Positions 18,105 through 28,265 of a stretch of 64,000 nucleotides of DNA are shown here, piece by piece. Origin of the DNA: Isochrysis galbana (Eukaryota; Haptophyta; Isochrysidales; Isochrysidaceae); assembly GCA_018136815.1 (NCBI GenBank), contig CM030934.1, positions 4,037,087 to 4,101,086 of the forward strand. Reading direction: 5' to 3'. Each line of letters begins with the position of its first letter. Within the stretch, counting starts at the first letter, position 1. A model generated the notes under the pieces. The model had not been told where the DNA came from and did not search any database. It saw only the letters and a list, made by a program, of their open reading frames with translations. The translations under genes and the position numbers were made by a program.

Positions 18105-20111
18105 GCATTTCTCCAAAGCCACGGTTCCGCCATCCACATAGTTGGCCTTGAAGGCTTTTTGTTTGGCGGCACCGTATCGCGGCTGGCTCGGTACGTCTTC
18201 CGTGCATCTGAGCGGAATGGTCGTGCTATGCGCTATGTCGTCCTCGACCTGCAGGCCACACATGGAATCGAGGCTTCAGCGTGCACCCTGTTACGACGGC
18301 TCAGGCGGCAATTACGGACGAGAGGCATCACACTACTCATCTCATCGGCCTCTTCCTCCATGGTGGCGTCGATGGCGATGCGAGACAACGTGTCTAAGGC
18401 CGGTGTCCCGGTGCCTCCTGCCCGCCAGTCATCCTCAGTAAAGATATTCGGGGTGGCTCTTGGTGGTGGATTCGTCTGGGACACTGGCGGCAGCGATGCT
18501 CCAGGAGCTGATGGCGATGGCGGCGTCAGCGCCATGCCAATAGGTGGTTCGAAATTTCTGCACCTCCCTTTTTTTCCTGGTGTCGAAGAAGCACTCGAAT
18601 ATTGCGAAGACCAGCTCCTAGCGTTGGGCTCCCCCAACAAGGCATCACGGCCTAGTGTCCAGGCTTCTGGCTGGGGCCCATACTCCATCGGCGGTCCACC
18701 CGCCACGGCAGCTAGAGGCGCAATCGCGCCTGCCACGATGACCCGTCGAAGCGAGTCTTGGTCGCCTGAGCAGGTCCGTCATAAAAATAGCTTCTGGGCT
18801 CCAGAGGGGGCACCATCTGCTCCCCTGCCTACGTTCGACTGCCTCGACGCATCTCATGCAGAAACAAACGATGCTCCTACGCATGGAGCAAGCGCAATGT
18901 GCGAGGCGCTACGATCGTCGACAAATGCTGTTGCACCTAGCTCACAGTCACAGAGTCCGAAATCGTCCGAGGCCACTGAGTTGGAGGGGATTCCCCCTGG
19001 AGCCCGTGCATGCGCAGAGGGTTCTGGCATGCAAACTAGCTCCCAGGGATCTCATGCTCCCTCTGCCACAAGCTCGTTTCGCTCGTCATGCTCCACACCG
19101 ATGGATTACCCAAATCCTGCTTCTGCACTTTCGCGCGAAGAATGGTCGGGTCACCCACCGCCATCTGCCGGTCGAGTGAGGCCCTACTCGCTCGATTCGT
19201 GGGGCACACCTAACTTGCCATTCGCTCCGTCGTCTCTTCCACTCTCTCTTGCGTGGGACGCAGTCGCCGCTATCGGCTCCGAGTGCGTGCTGCGACCAGG
19301 CGAGCTGCTGACCGCACAGGGCAAACTTTCGCGCGAAGTCATTGTGGTGCCCCCTTCCGGTGCTGAGCTGACCATCTCGACTGACTTTGGCTCAAGTGAC
19401 GGGCCACTTCGCCTGGCAACGATGTGCCATGGTGGCGTCTTTGGAGTTGAAGGCGTCTTGCTCGCCCTGCCCGCTGTGGCAACCACAGCGCTAGCAACAG
19501 ACTCGCCGCCTCGCGTCGTCGTGACGCTCTCGTCGGGTCAAGTGCGTGCCGCGCGTCGTTCTCAACCTCTTCTGGTTCAGCAGCTCCTCGCTGCGTCGTA
19601 CGCACAACAGCAGGACTTTTTGTGGATGCTTGCCCGACGCACATCCATTTGGACGGGCGGAGGCCACGCTGGCCCAAAGTTTGACTCCGGCGCTGTCCCT
19701 GCAGAGATGCTGCCAAGCACCGGCGGCATCCCCTCCATTCCCTCAGTTGCATCGATGCCAGAGTCTTTTGGGCGAACGCAGCTTGAATCACTTGTGGCGG
19801 CTCCGTGGCGGGTGGCCGAGGCCAATCGCGGAACTGCTGCACCCCGCTTGTACGGTAACCGCTGCTCGGTCGGTCGCCTCGTTGGCTTGGCCGGTTCATG
19901 GCAACCGCCCGCCGACCAGAGGACGGGCAGTGGGAGCGCAAACCGCTTCCACCCCGACACAACACGCTTGCGGCGTTTTGGAGGGGCCGCCGGTGCGTTT
20001 GGGGTGCGCTTCTCCGGCTCACACCTCGCCACGAGGTCCGGGGCAGGGTCCGACGGCTTAGACGTCGAGACCAGCCCCTCCATTTCACATCATGGGGGCA
20101 TCTCCTTTTGA
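18105..20111 (+). CDS. SulP-type transporter C-terminus: STAS plus cNMP-binding domain
   Basis: Last exon of an SLC26/SulP-like anion transporter. The exon probably begins at a TTAG acceptor (18101-18104), because the frame has a TAG just upstream. It opens with 'IHIVGLEGFLFGG', the typical entry into a STAS domain, followed by 'YVVLDLQATHGIEASA' and 'RGITLLISSAS' (STAS, about residues 15-110). A Ser/Gly/Pro-rich linker of about 270 residues follows. Then comes a cyclic-nucleotide-binding-like domain, 'LRPGELLTAQGKLSREVIVV' ... 'HGGVFGVEGVLLALP', and a low-complexity tail to the TGA at 20109-20111. SulP proteins with both STAS and CNB modules are known in algae and fungi. The membrane domain is absent here, probably beyond the N gap. 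Substrate unknown (sulfate, bicarbonate or molybdate are typical). Confidence 0.75.
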   Translation, partial: AFLQSHGSAIHIVGLEGFLFGGTVSRLARYVFRASERNGRAMRYVVLDLQATHGIEASACTLLRRLRRQLRTRGITLLISSASSSMVASMAMRDNVSKAGVPVPPARQSSSVKIFGVALGGGFVWDTGGSDAPGADGDGGVSAMPIGGSKFLHLPFFPGVEEALEYCEDQLLALGSPNKASRPSVQASGWGPYSIGGPPATAARGAIAPATMTRRSESWSPEQVRHKNSFWAPEGAPSAPLPTFDCLDASHAETNDAPTHGASAMCEALRSSTNAVAPSSQSQSPKSSEATELEGIPPGARACAEGSGMQTSSQGSHAPSATSSFRSSCSTPMDYPNPASALSREEWSGHPPPSAGRVRPYSLDSWGTPNLPFAPSSLPLSLAWDAVAAIGSECVLRPGELLTAQGKLSREVIVVPPSGAELTISTDFGSSDGPLRLATMCHGGVFGVEGVLLALPAVATTALATDSPPRVVVTLSSGQVRAARRSQPLLVQQLLAASYAQQQDFLWMLARRTSIWTGGGHAGPKFDSGAVPAEMLPSTGGIPSIPSVASMPESFGRTQLESLVAAPWRVAEANRGTAAPRLYGNRCSVGRLVGLAGSWQPPADQRTGSGSANRFHPDTTRLRRFGGAAGAFGVRFSGSHLATRSGAGSDGLDVETSPSISHHGGISF

Positions 20112-20681
20112 GGAGCGCTGGACTGTCCGTGCACTCCCCTACACTGTAGGGTTCCTGAATCCCCCACGGGCACACGGTTCCCTCGCACCTGACATACCTG
20201 CATCCGCACCAGAATCGGTGGCAATATCTCGCGAATATCCACATGATGCAGGTCCCGTCGTGATCTCCTAAGTTTTGCACATCCTGAAGTCTTTGGCATC
20301 GAGCCGAGGAGCTTACTTGACTTCTTCAAGGGAGATACAGGGAAGAGTCAAGTCAACTCTACACACAAGCAACGAGGTAACTAGTTTGTAGTTTTTTGCG
20401 ACGTGTGAGCTTGGCGATGCAACCTTGATGCAGCAACAAATAGTGGCTTGAATCAAGGCGTGCAGTGTCCAGTAGCCTTTTTGTGCATTGCGTTTGAAGC
20501 GCCTTGCAACTTCAACTTCCAACTTGTACACGTACTTGAAAAGAAAAAAACCTTTCAATGCTCTCACACGCGGCCTTGGGTGCTGCTCTAATACAGCCAC
20601 ACCCACGCACCCTCTTACACCTCACACCTCCCCCAAGCTGATTTGCGGCTAGCGTCTTCGCCCCTCGAATTTGATGCCCTT
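20112..20681. other. 3' flank of SulP gene, nothing recognisable
   Basis: Intergenic sequence of lower GC content after the transporter stop; no supported ORF, RNA or repeat. Confidence 0.4.
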
Positions 20682-20924
20682 TTCAGCTGCCTTGTGATTT
20701 GTGCTTGACGGCCACCGTGTAGTGTAGGACGTGTACGTGCGCGCACGATATTCGATTTTCACCGCCGCAAGCAGGCCTATAGGCGGCCTACCTTGCGCGC
20801 TTCAGCTGCCGCTTGTGATTGCTGTGCTTGACGGCCACCGTGTAGTGTACGACGTGTACGGCGCGCGCACGATATTCGATATTCACCGCCGCAAGCAGGC
20901 CTACAGGCGGCCTACCTTGCGCGC
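20682..20924 (+). repeat. Direct tandem duplication (119 + 124 bp)
   Basis: Unit 1 (20682-20800) and unit 2 (20801-20924) both run from TTCAGCTGCC to CCTTGCGCGC and differ by a few substitutions and small indels. Each contains GCTTGACGGCCACCGTGTAG and a palindrome-like CAGGCCTAYAGGCGGCCTA. No coding potential. Confidence 0.85.
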
Positions 20925-22041
20925 GCGCGTTGGGGCGTTGGGGCTTGTTGGCAGCATGGCCATTGGCGCATGCTGCCGCATGCGCCAACAGCAGAGCTAA
21001 CGTGGCCGGGCGCCCGCGCTACTTTCGCTGCGCCTACCTACGTCCGCGCGCTGATAGCTACTACTACTAGTGCATTGGCGCATGAAATGCGCGGCGCGGC
21101 CTGCTGCACCTATGCCTATGCCCGACCGCTGCGTGCGTGCTAAGCGGTGCTCAGCAACGAGCGTGCTCATCTTATGCGCTCTAGCTGCGCTTGCTTGCCG
21201 GAATATATGCATGGCGGCGCGGCTGCGGCGGCGCTACCGAGCAGATACGAAATACGGGCGCGAGAGAAGATTTCATTTGGTCTCTGCCGCCTATATCGCA
21301 GCTAGCTAGCGCGCCGGCATCGGCGCGCTGCTGCGCCAAAATACGAAATACAGGCGAGAAGCGTTCATTTGTTCCCACCCCTCCCCCTCCGTGTTCATAC
21401 CAGACGCGTGCGGGTGCCAATGTCAATGGTCAATGGGCCTGAAGGGCGGGTACATACCGCTTGATCGGGATAGGGACCGGAGGCCAAGCAAGGGGGGGGC
21501 GAGGGTTGGGGGAAGAGGGTAGACTGTATACCGGATGGGGGGGTGGGGCGATGGTATGCCTGATGGGGGGGACGAAGGTTTCTCGGGGAGGGACAAGGGT
21601 ATGATGTTTGCATGATCACGGCCGCCTCTCGCCCTGCGCGCGTAGCGCGAGGCCCCTTGGGCTAGCATTACACAAGCTGACCGGTAGGCTACGGCACGCT
21701 CGCCGAAAGCCCGGCAGCCAACAACTTCAACTTCTCTGCTACTCTTCATTGGTCCAAAAGCTTCTAAATTCTATCCATGCTGTCTATGTGTTGGTGTATT
21801 GTGGAGCGGTTTGCGACGCAGCTGCAGCACGGGCAAGTAGGGCGCCAGAGCGGGAGGCGTTGCAACCGCCACGAATGCTTGGTGTCGGTGAGGCACGTAC
21901 TGACGCGGGCTTGAGCACTAGAGGGTGCACTGGGTGCGTGCCATCCCTCCCCACCCAACACTGCGTCTTGCCACCATTCACCACCCCGGCCATCTTGAAA
22001 CAATTATACTCCTAGGCATTCCCATCAAGTCGCAAAGTGTT
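20925..22041. other. Intergenic between tandem repeat and KPR gene
   Basis: GC-rich DNA with no convincing gene. The phrase 'AAATACRGGCGMGA' occurs twice (about 21250 and 21342), a short imperfect repeat. Several G-run blocks lie at 21490-21570. Confidence 0.4.
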
Positions 22042-23190
22042 TCAGGGATGATATATACGACGCGCAGCAATGAGGGCTGCTGCGCATCCTGAGACCAAGA
22101 GCGACAGGCCGAGGCGTGTAACGAGTGGTAAGCTCTTTGCATGTGGGAGGAGGGAATAAGAGCCCGCTTCGTTCTGTTGAATGTGCTCCTCCGCGGTAGC
22201 GGCCTCCACTACACACAGTGAGGAATACACCACGTCAAAGACGGGTGTGGGGACAGCCTTTGCGGCAGCGAGTCGCAGTAGGGCGCCCAGCTGGTCATGG
22301 AGCTCCGATGGCTTGCCTGCGATGATGTCACGACTTAGAGACGCCGATGAGCCAGCTGGGAGACGCTTCAGATCGGCGCATCGGGCGCCGCGCCATTCCT
22401 CATCAAAGAGACCAGGGTAGCTGATGCCGTATGCTTGTGCTACTGCGCACGACTCAGCAAGCAGGGACTCGTATAGCCTGACTCCGCGCGGAACCGCGAG
22501 TACTTGGTCGATCGAGGCCCGACAGATGGCACAGACCGCGGAAAATGGGCAGATGTTGACAAACTTCTCCCAAACGAAGCGCTCGATGCCTCCATCCTCG
22601 AATGCCGGCACAACCACGTGCATGCTGCCGGCTTGCAGCAGCGCGGCGCGCAACAGGGCGACTGTCCTCGCCAGCGGGCCTGGGCCCGAGCCGCGCTCTC
22701 CAAAAACGATGGTCGGCGGCGCTTTTCGCAGCAGGATCACGCCGGGCTCGCATATCTCCGAGAGAATGAGCGTCATGCCACCGAGGACTGACTCTGGGCC
22801 AAGACCTTCGACGAGGGTGGTGATCGCGTCCATGCCATTGAGCAGCGGCAGCACTGCGGTGGGCGGCCCTCCAGCCGGCCGGATGAGCCGTTTGATGACG
22901 GGCACGACCTGTTGAAGGTGGTAGCCCTTAACGCAGACGATCACGACGTCGAAGGGTTCGGGAGTGGCTGTGGCACCACTGAGCAGGTCCTCGCTGAAGA
23001 GCATGCGCACTGGCTGCACGCAGAAGCTGCCTGTCGGCTCGAGCACCCTCAGCCCGTTGGAGAGGATCGCTGTGGCATGCGCTCCGTCGCGTAGCACGAA
23101 CGTGAGGCTAACGGAGGGGAGGTTGGCGAGCTTCGCGCCAAACCAGCCGCCCACGCCGCCCGCGCCGACGACAGCAACGCGCAGCACCAT
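22042..23190 (-). CDS. 2-dehydropantoate 2-reductase (ketopantoate reductase)
   Basis: 382-aa intronless ApbA/PanE-family NADPH oxidoreductase, which reduces 2-dehydropantoate to pantoate in pantothenate (vitamin B5/CoA) synthesis. The N-terminal Rossmann motif is VVGAGGVGGWFGAKL. 'LPLLNGMDA' carries the conserved Asn of the substrate pocket, 'WEKFVNICPF' the catalytic Lys, and the C-terminal 'AGKPSELHDQLGALL' the conserved Glu-bearing helix. It is longer than bacterial PanE (about 300 aa), partly because of an added hydrophobic C-terminal segment (TRLGLSLLVSGCAAALIAARR-like) that may act as a tail anchor. ATG at 23190 directly after a CT-rich tract. The family includes paralogues with other alpha-keto-acid substrates, so exact specificity is not proven. 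Confidence 0.85.
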   Translation of the reverse strand: MVLRVAVVGAGGVGGWFGAKLANLPSVSLTFVLRDGAHATAILSNGLRVLEPTGSFCVQPVRMLFSEDLLSGATATPEPFDVVIVCVKGYHLQQVVPVIKRLIRPAGGPPTAVLPLLNGMDAITTLVEGLGPESVLGGMTLILSEICEPGVILLRKAPPTIVFGERGSGPGPLARTVALLRAALLQAGSMHVVVPAFEDGGIERFVWEKFVNICPFSAVCAICRASIDQVLAVPRGVRLYESLLAESCAVAQAYGISYPGLFDEEWRGARCADLKRLPAGSSASLSRDIIAGKPSELHDQLGALLRLAAAKAVPTPVFDVVYSSLCVVEAATAEEHIQQNEAGSYSLLPHAKSLPLVTRLGLSLLVSGCAAALIAARRIYHP

Positions 23191-23540
23191 GAGAGAGATG
23201 AGAGAGAGAAAGAGGGGGGGGGGAGGAGAAGGAAGACGAGGAGGAAAGGAGGCGTAGGGATGGAGAGGACGGGCGGGGGGAGGCGGTACCGAGAAGAAGG
23301 GAGGGGGGAGAAGAGAGAGAGAGGGAGGAGAGGGAAGGGGCTCGGCGAAAGAGGTGTGCGTGAAGCGAGGAGGGAGGAGGGTTTGGGGAGAGCGGGGCGG
23401 GGGGGGGGGGCGGGGGCGGGGGGGGGGGGGGGCAGGGGGCGGGGGAGGGGCGGCGCGGCGGAAGAACTCCTAAGGTGGGCGCGGCGTTGGTTCGGCGGGG
23501 GGGGGGGCGGGGGGAAGGGAGAGGGGGGCGGGGGGGGGAA
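23191..23540. promoter_or_regulatory. CT/C-rich tract upstream of KPR gene
   Basis: Pyrimidine-rich on the sense strand from immediately upstream of the ATG for about 350 bp, with C-runs at 23401-23432. Same architecture as upstream of RPEL, SF3B2, USP5 and IFT81; likely promoter/5' UTR. Confidence 0.5.
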
Positions 23541-24276
23541 GTAATCTTCCCGTCGGCCTCCTCGTTCCAATCTTTTGCCTCGAGGAACCTCGGTCTTCTG
23601 CGTGAGCCCCCGCGCGTCACGAGAGACGAAGATCTCCCCGAGAGAAGCATGTAGCGAGCAGTGAGAGACGAAAAGGCGGAGAGCCTCGGCGCCTTTCCCT
23701 CCCCCCCGCCCCCCCCCGCCCCCCCCCCCGCAGTCAGGACGGTCTCCGGACGGTGCCTGCCTCACACAAGTCGTGACCTGGAGGGTCCCCCCCCCCGCCC
23801 CCCTTTCATTCCTTTCGTAAAGCACACGATGTTCACGAGATTCCAACGAGCACGGGGCCGAACCTGACCAAATCTGGCTGATCTACAGTTTCGTATTCGG
23901 AAACTCTGCATCTCCCGCAATTGAAAACATGGCCGCCGTCTCGAAATCTCTCGGCGCGAGAAGGCGTCTGGTGATGTGACTCCCTCCCGAGATCGCGCGG
24001 CGGAGATGGCTCGGGGAACGCTGCAGCGGGAGGGGGGGGGGGGGGGGGGAGCCAATCCTAGACAGTGAGCTTTAGTTTACACAAGTGAACGCCAACGGAG
24101 CAGCGAGGCGCCAAGACCGGAGAAAAGAAAACGGCGACCCCCCCGCGGAGGGGGGAGGCCGCCGCTCTCTTCTTTGCTCGTCAGCGTCGCCGCGCGCCGC
24201 GCGCCCCGCCCCAACACACAACACACACACACAAGCACACATCGCCATGTCGACCACCCCAGCCCAGCTTGCGCTC
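23541..24276. other. Intergenic between KPR promoter and LTR
   Basis: Mixed GC-rich sequence with C/G homopolymers (23700-23740 and 24031-24050). No supported gene. It ends at the 3' terminus of the minus-strand LTR. Confidence 0.4.
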
Positions 24277-25602
24277 TGTCGAGTCGAGCGCTACCGGAGG
24301 GCTCTGAGCCACTCCGTCGCGAGCGGCACCGGCGGCTAGCGCGGCGCTTTGTCCCTCCTCCCCACCGGGAGTCGGGTGAATGAAATTCTGGACTGGGTCG
24401 GGCAACCCCATTCGGGTGTATGGACAGGGAACGAACGGCGAACGAAGGACTGTGGGGCGGCGAGGCGCTCCTAGCGGCCCTAGTGTGTTGGGTTTTAAGA
24501 GATTGTTAGACCTACAAAGAACTCTTCCCTCAGGGAGGGAGCCTAGGCTGCTAGAGTGCAGCGACGCAGCGAACAACGACGGACAAAGAGCCTGAGAACA
24601 ACAGGATACACCGACCCACGAACACACCGGAATCATTCACCCAAACCAAGCAAATTATCAAGCAACCGCGACCCCAAATCACCGATAACTCAAACACGTC
24701 GCGAGAGACGGAGAGAGAGAGCGAGAGAGAGAGAGAGACTCCGCAGCGACGGCCGGAGCGTGTCTCCGTTGTAACTTCCCACGTAGCGGAGAGTCCGAAG
24801 GGGAGCGTCCTGTCGCGCGACCACGGCGATCACTTTGGATACAGATCGCGACGAGATATCTTCACGACCGAATAAATCTTGCCGTTGAGCGTGAACCTTC
24901 TAGACGCTTCTAACGAACAACCCTAAGTAGCAACCAAGGGGAAGAAACACCAAAGGGGCCAAGGGCTTGCATGTAGCTTGCATCAAGGGGAAAGATTCCC
25001 TCACCTAAGAAGCGAACCTACACCGATCTCCAAGGGGAGATGGCAAATTAAACCTCAAATCTCGAGCGGATAGAGCAACCGACTTGCTCGCCAAACACCT
25101 TGACCGAGAAGAAAGAAGCAAGGACCTACAAGCCAAGGGTAGCGGACCTAGGGAATGTGAGAGGAAGTTTCCGAACGCCAACGCCAAACGCCGAACGCGG
25201 GAAGGCAACGAAACCCTAACCAGGCCAAGCAGAACCTACGAAGAACAGGCCTGGACGACAACGAAAGTGAGCAGGTCCCAAGAAAGAACCGGAACCCAAC
25301 AAGAAACGACAAGCCTTGCAAGAAACTAAACAAGCCTTCACAAGGTAACTCGAGAGCCTGAGACAAGCGCGCAGCGAGTGACAGGCGAACTGGCTCCTTT
25401 GGGTCAAGATTGCCCGAAAGGAGGAAACCTGGAATCTAGACCTGACAAACAAGCTAGAAGGAACGAAACAAGAACTCGAATTCTAGATCGCTAGGGACGA
25501 ACCCTACCAACCTAGATGTACCTGAGCTTCACCGTGTGGCCGCACGGCGAAGGACCTGGAAACAAGAGCCTGGAAATCGCATCATCTAGGATGAATGCGA
25601 CA
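24277..25602 (-). repeat. 3' LTR of mosaic element (A type)
   Basis: 1326 bp, inverted relative to 10024-11351 and co-terminal with it (TGTCGCATTCATCC ... CTCGACTCGACA). Mostly substitutions and short indels separate the two. The last part still encodes the N-terminal Gag reading frame (MGLPDPVQNF ...). Confidence 0.9.
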
Positions 25603-25608
25603 CCCCCC
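25603..25608 (-). promoter_or_regulatory. Polypurine tract before 3' LTR
   Basis: On the minus strand GTCGGGGGG directly abuts the TG of the LTR. A G-run at this position is where plus-strand priming occurs in LTR retroelements. Confidence 0.6.
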
Positions 25609-25979
25609 GACTAAGATCGAGACGTCTCCCGATGTCGAGCGGTGAACCTGGAAACAGAGACCTGGAACCTGGAACCTGAGCTGACCAGAGGTCAGAATCG
25701 GAACAAGAAGCAACGAAACATAGCGAGCGAAACGTGGAGACAAGAACACCCTTTGGATCCAAAGCGAGCACGAAATCGGCGGCTTAACGCGGCGGCCTCT
25801 TTCGTACGCACTGCCCCACCCACTTCTCCCTTTTACAGGAGCTTTGCTCGGGTGTTGCGCCGGGTGTAGAGCGCAGGCAGCACGCGTTCAGCACCTCCAT
25901 GATTCGCTCTTGAACTCGGAGCCCTAGCCGAGGCGTGGGGCTAGCCTAGAAGGACGGGTCCCTTACCCAAGACATGGGA

Positions 25980-28265
25980 TCAACGGGAGTGGAGCCTGGA
26001 GCGAGTGCGCGAAGACGGCGCATCGAGAACGGGGGGAAGAGGAGTATCCCTGGCCGACGAAGAAGTTGCTTCCGGGGACTCAACATCTTCTGGACAAGTC
26101 TCCTCGACGGAGCGATCATAATCATCAAGCAAATCAGAACAACGACGGAGCAACTCGGAACGAGGCTCCCAGGTGGCTTCTCGAAGAGAATAGCCACGCC
26201 ACTTCACGAGGTACTCGATAGAATCGCCATGGCTACGACGATCGAGCAACTTCTCAACGATGTACTCGTCGTCAGCCAGCGGCTCTTCATCAACGAAAGT
26301 ATGATACGGCCGGAGGTTCGAGATATGCACCTCCTCCTTGACTAACCGGTTCTCCAGATCACGGAGTCGGTACCTAGTGTCGGACAGAGCCTCTACGACG
26401 CGGTAGGGACCCGAGTAGATGAATTGCAACTTGTTGGCATGGCCTGGTAATCGCAGGCAGACGCGATCCCCAGGTTCGAAACGAGCTGGTCTTTGAGACT
26501 TGATCGTAGCGTCACGGACCGACTCAGCCTGAGCGGCTAGGGTAGCCTCGAGAGCGCTGGACCATGAGAGGCGGAGGCTCGCATTGAGCCTGGATGCGTA
26601 CGAGCGAACGTCGGCGGACGCCGCCTCGAGAGCAGTTGGCGAAACGGTCTTCGGATCAGAGAGTTGAGCGGGCAGACGCAGCTCACGCCCAAAGATCAAA
26701 GACGCTGGAGACCGGGAGGTAACACGACCGGAAGAAGCCCTCAACGAGAGGAGTAGGAACGGCAAATGGTCGACCCAATGGCTGCCACCCTCGTTCGAGG
26801 CGCGCATCAAACGAATGAGCGTTTGCTGAGCGCGTTCGACGAAGCCTACACCTTCATGTCGGTACGGCTCTGTACTCGACAAATCAGTCCCGGTGAGCTC
26901 CAGAATACGCGAAACAAGAACCGAACATAGATTCGAACCGGCGTCGGTTCGAAGCTGCCTAGGGACTCCATAACGCGTCACAATCAAGCGGATGAACATG
27001 TCCAAGGCTACTTCCGACGAGGGATCCCCATTCGACGGCTCAGCCTCAATCCATCGAGTGAGCGAGTCGATGAAGACGACCAGCTTGTCGTAACCCGAGA
27101 CTCCAGGCACGAAGTTGTGAGTGGGAGCCAGTGAGAGCACGTCGCAGTAGACCACATCAAAGGGGTAGGTACCCACGGAGAGACCGGAGGGCGACGCTAG
27201 AGCCCTAGGTAGCGGCTTGGCGAGGGTGCACTCGTGGCATTCCCGGACGTAGGATGCAACGTCGGAAGACATGCCAGGCCAGTATACCCGAGTACGAAGA
27301 AGACCAGACATACGAGAAACTCCGAGGTGACCGGAGCGATCGTGGTAGGCGAAGAGGTAGCGAGACCGCAACGAGGGCGGAACATAGAGCACTAGCGAGT
27401 CCGGGTCGGTGGAGTCAAGGACGGTGCGATAGTAGACGAGCCCATCGTGAACGACGAAACGGCGAAACATCTCGGATTGCTGAGCGGGAGCGGGAGCGGG
27501 AGCGACAGGACTGGAACACGAATCATCGTCGGCAATGGGGCCCGAGGCGACGGCCGGCGGAGGCGACCCTTGGCCTGATGGCTCGTGATTGACCGTCTCT
27601 CCTGAACCTAGGAGTGGCTCTACGAACGGATCTTCCGCCAGGGCCGCTCTCATCTCTTCGGAAGTCGGCGTACCCGGAGCCAAATAACTGGACTGGATGG
27701 CGGGCCCGGAATCGGAGGCTCGACGACGAGATCGGTCCAAGGCTTGAAGCCCTCGCGCCGTAGCTACGGAGCGCGTGATGGCAGCCACCGGATGGGACCG
27801 TTCATGCTCGGCTAGAGACTCTGAGCCGGGCTCACGTACCGCTAGCGACGCTGGGCCGGCGAGTGATTCATCTTCGTGTTCCGGCTCCAGGGATGCTAGC
27901 CGGGACAGCCCGTCAGCATCCTGATGAACAGCTCCCGGTTTATGTTCGACATCGAACCGGTAATCAGCCAACTTGAGAGCCCACCGAGTCAGCCGAGAGG
28001 CTGGCCCACCGGCTACTTGATCCTTCATGGTATGCAGCCATCGCAGCGCGGAGTGGTCGACGACTAACTTGAACCGACGCCCCCAAAGGTAGGGTCGCCA
28101 ATTTCGGATTGATTCCAGGGCAGCCAAGAGCTCAATCTCGGTCACCGTCCAGTGGCGTTCGGCCGAGGTGAGACTGCGAGCGTAGTACCCAACGACTCGT
28201 TCACGGTTATCGTCTCCTAGCTGCGAGAGGATGCCGGCGATGCCCAACTTGCTAGCCCCATCGGT
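25980..28265 (-). CDS. Pol C-terminal part: RNase H, integrase, chromodomain (A)
   Basis: Truncated at its N-terminus by a recombination junction near 28265. It begins within RNase H (FIVKTDGASKLGIAGIL, then WTVTEIELLAALESIRNW and LVVDHSALRWL). The integrase follows, with an HHCC zinc module (H-x3-H ... CHECTLAKP), catalytic Asp in 'VVYCDVLSL', Asp in 'QLRTDAGSN' and Glu in 'GFVERAQQTL', then a GPY-type domain (QFIYSGPYRVVEAL). The C-terminal chromodomain (about 26275-26110) contains 'DEYIVEKLLDRR', 'YLVKWRGYSLREATWEP'. A chromodomain is expected to steer integration to histone-marked chromatin. The frame is open and the catalytic triad intact, but it is one base out of register with the B polyprotein upstream. 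Stop at 25980. Confidence 0.85.
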   Translation of the reverse strand, partial: TDGASKLGIAGILSQLGDDNRERVVGYYARSLTSAERHWTVTEIELLAALESIRNWRPYLWGRRFKLVVDHSALRWLHTMKDQVAGGPASRLTRWALKLADYRFDVEHKPGAVHQDADGLSRLASLEPEHEDESLAGPASLAVREPGSESLAEHERSHPVAAITRSVATARGLQALDRSRRRASDSGPAIQSSYLAPGTPTSEEMRAALAEDPFVEPLLGSGETVNHEPSGQGSPPPAVASGPIADDDSCSSPVAPAPAPAQQSEMFRRFVVHDGLVYYRTVLDSTDPDSLVLYVPPSLRSRYLFAYHDRSGHLGVSRMSGLLRTRVYWPGMSSDVASYVRECHECTLAKPLPRALASPSGLSVGTYPFDVVYCDVLSLAPTHNFVPGVSGYDKLVVFIDSLTRWIEAEPSNGDPSSEVALDMFIRLIVTRYGVPRQLRTDAGSNLCSVLVSRILELTGTDLSSTEPYRHEGVGFVERAQQTLIRLMRASNEGGSHWVDHLPFLLLSLRASSGRVTSRSPASLIFGRELRLPAQLSDPKTVSPTALEAASADVRSYASRLNASLRLSWSSALEATLAAQAESVRDATIKSQRPARFEPGDRVCLRLPGHANKLQFIYSGPYRVVEALSDTRYRLRDLENRLVKEEVHISNLRPYHTFVDEEPLADDEYIVEKLLDRRSHGDSIEYLVKWRGYSLREATWEPRSELLRRCSDLLDDYDRSVEETCPEDVESPEATSSSARDTPLPPVLDAPSSRTRSRLHSR

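Noticed and set aside
22424-22915. A 163-residue plus-strand ORF opposite the ketopantoate reductase
   Set aside because: Antisense shadow of a clearly conserved gene; high-GC DNA gives long antisense frames.
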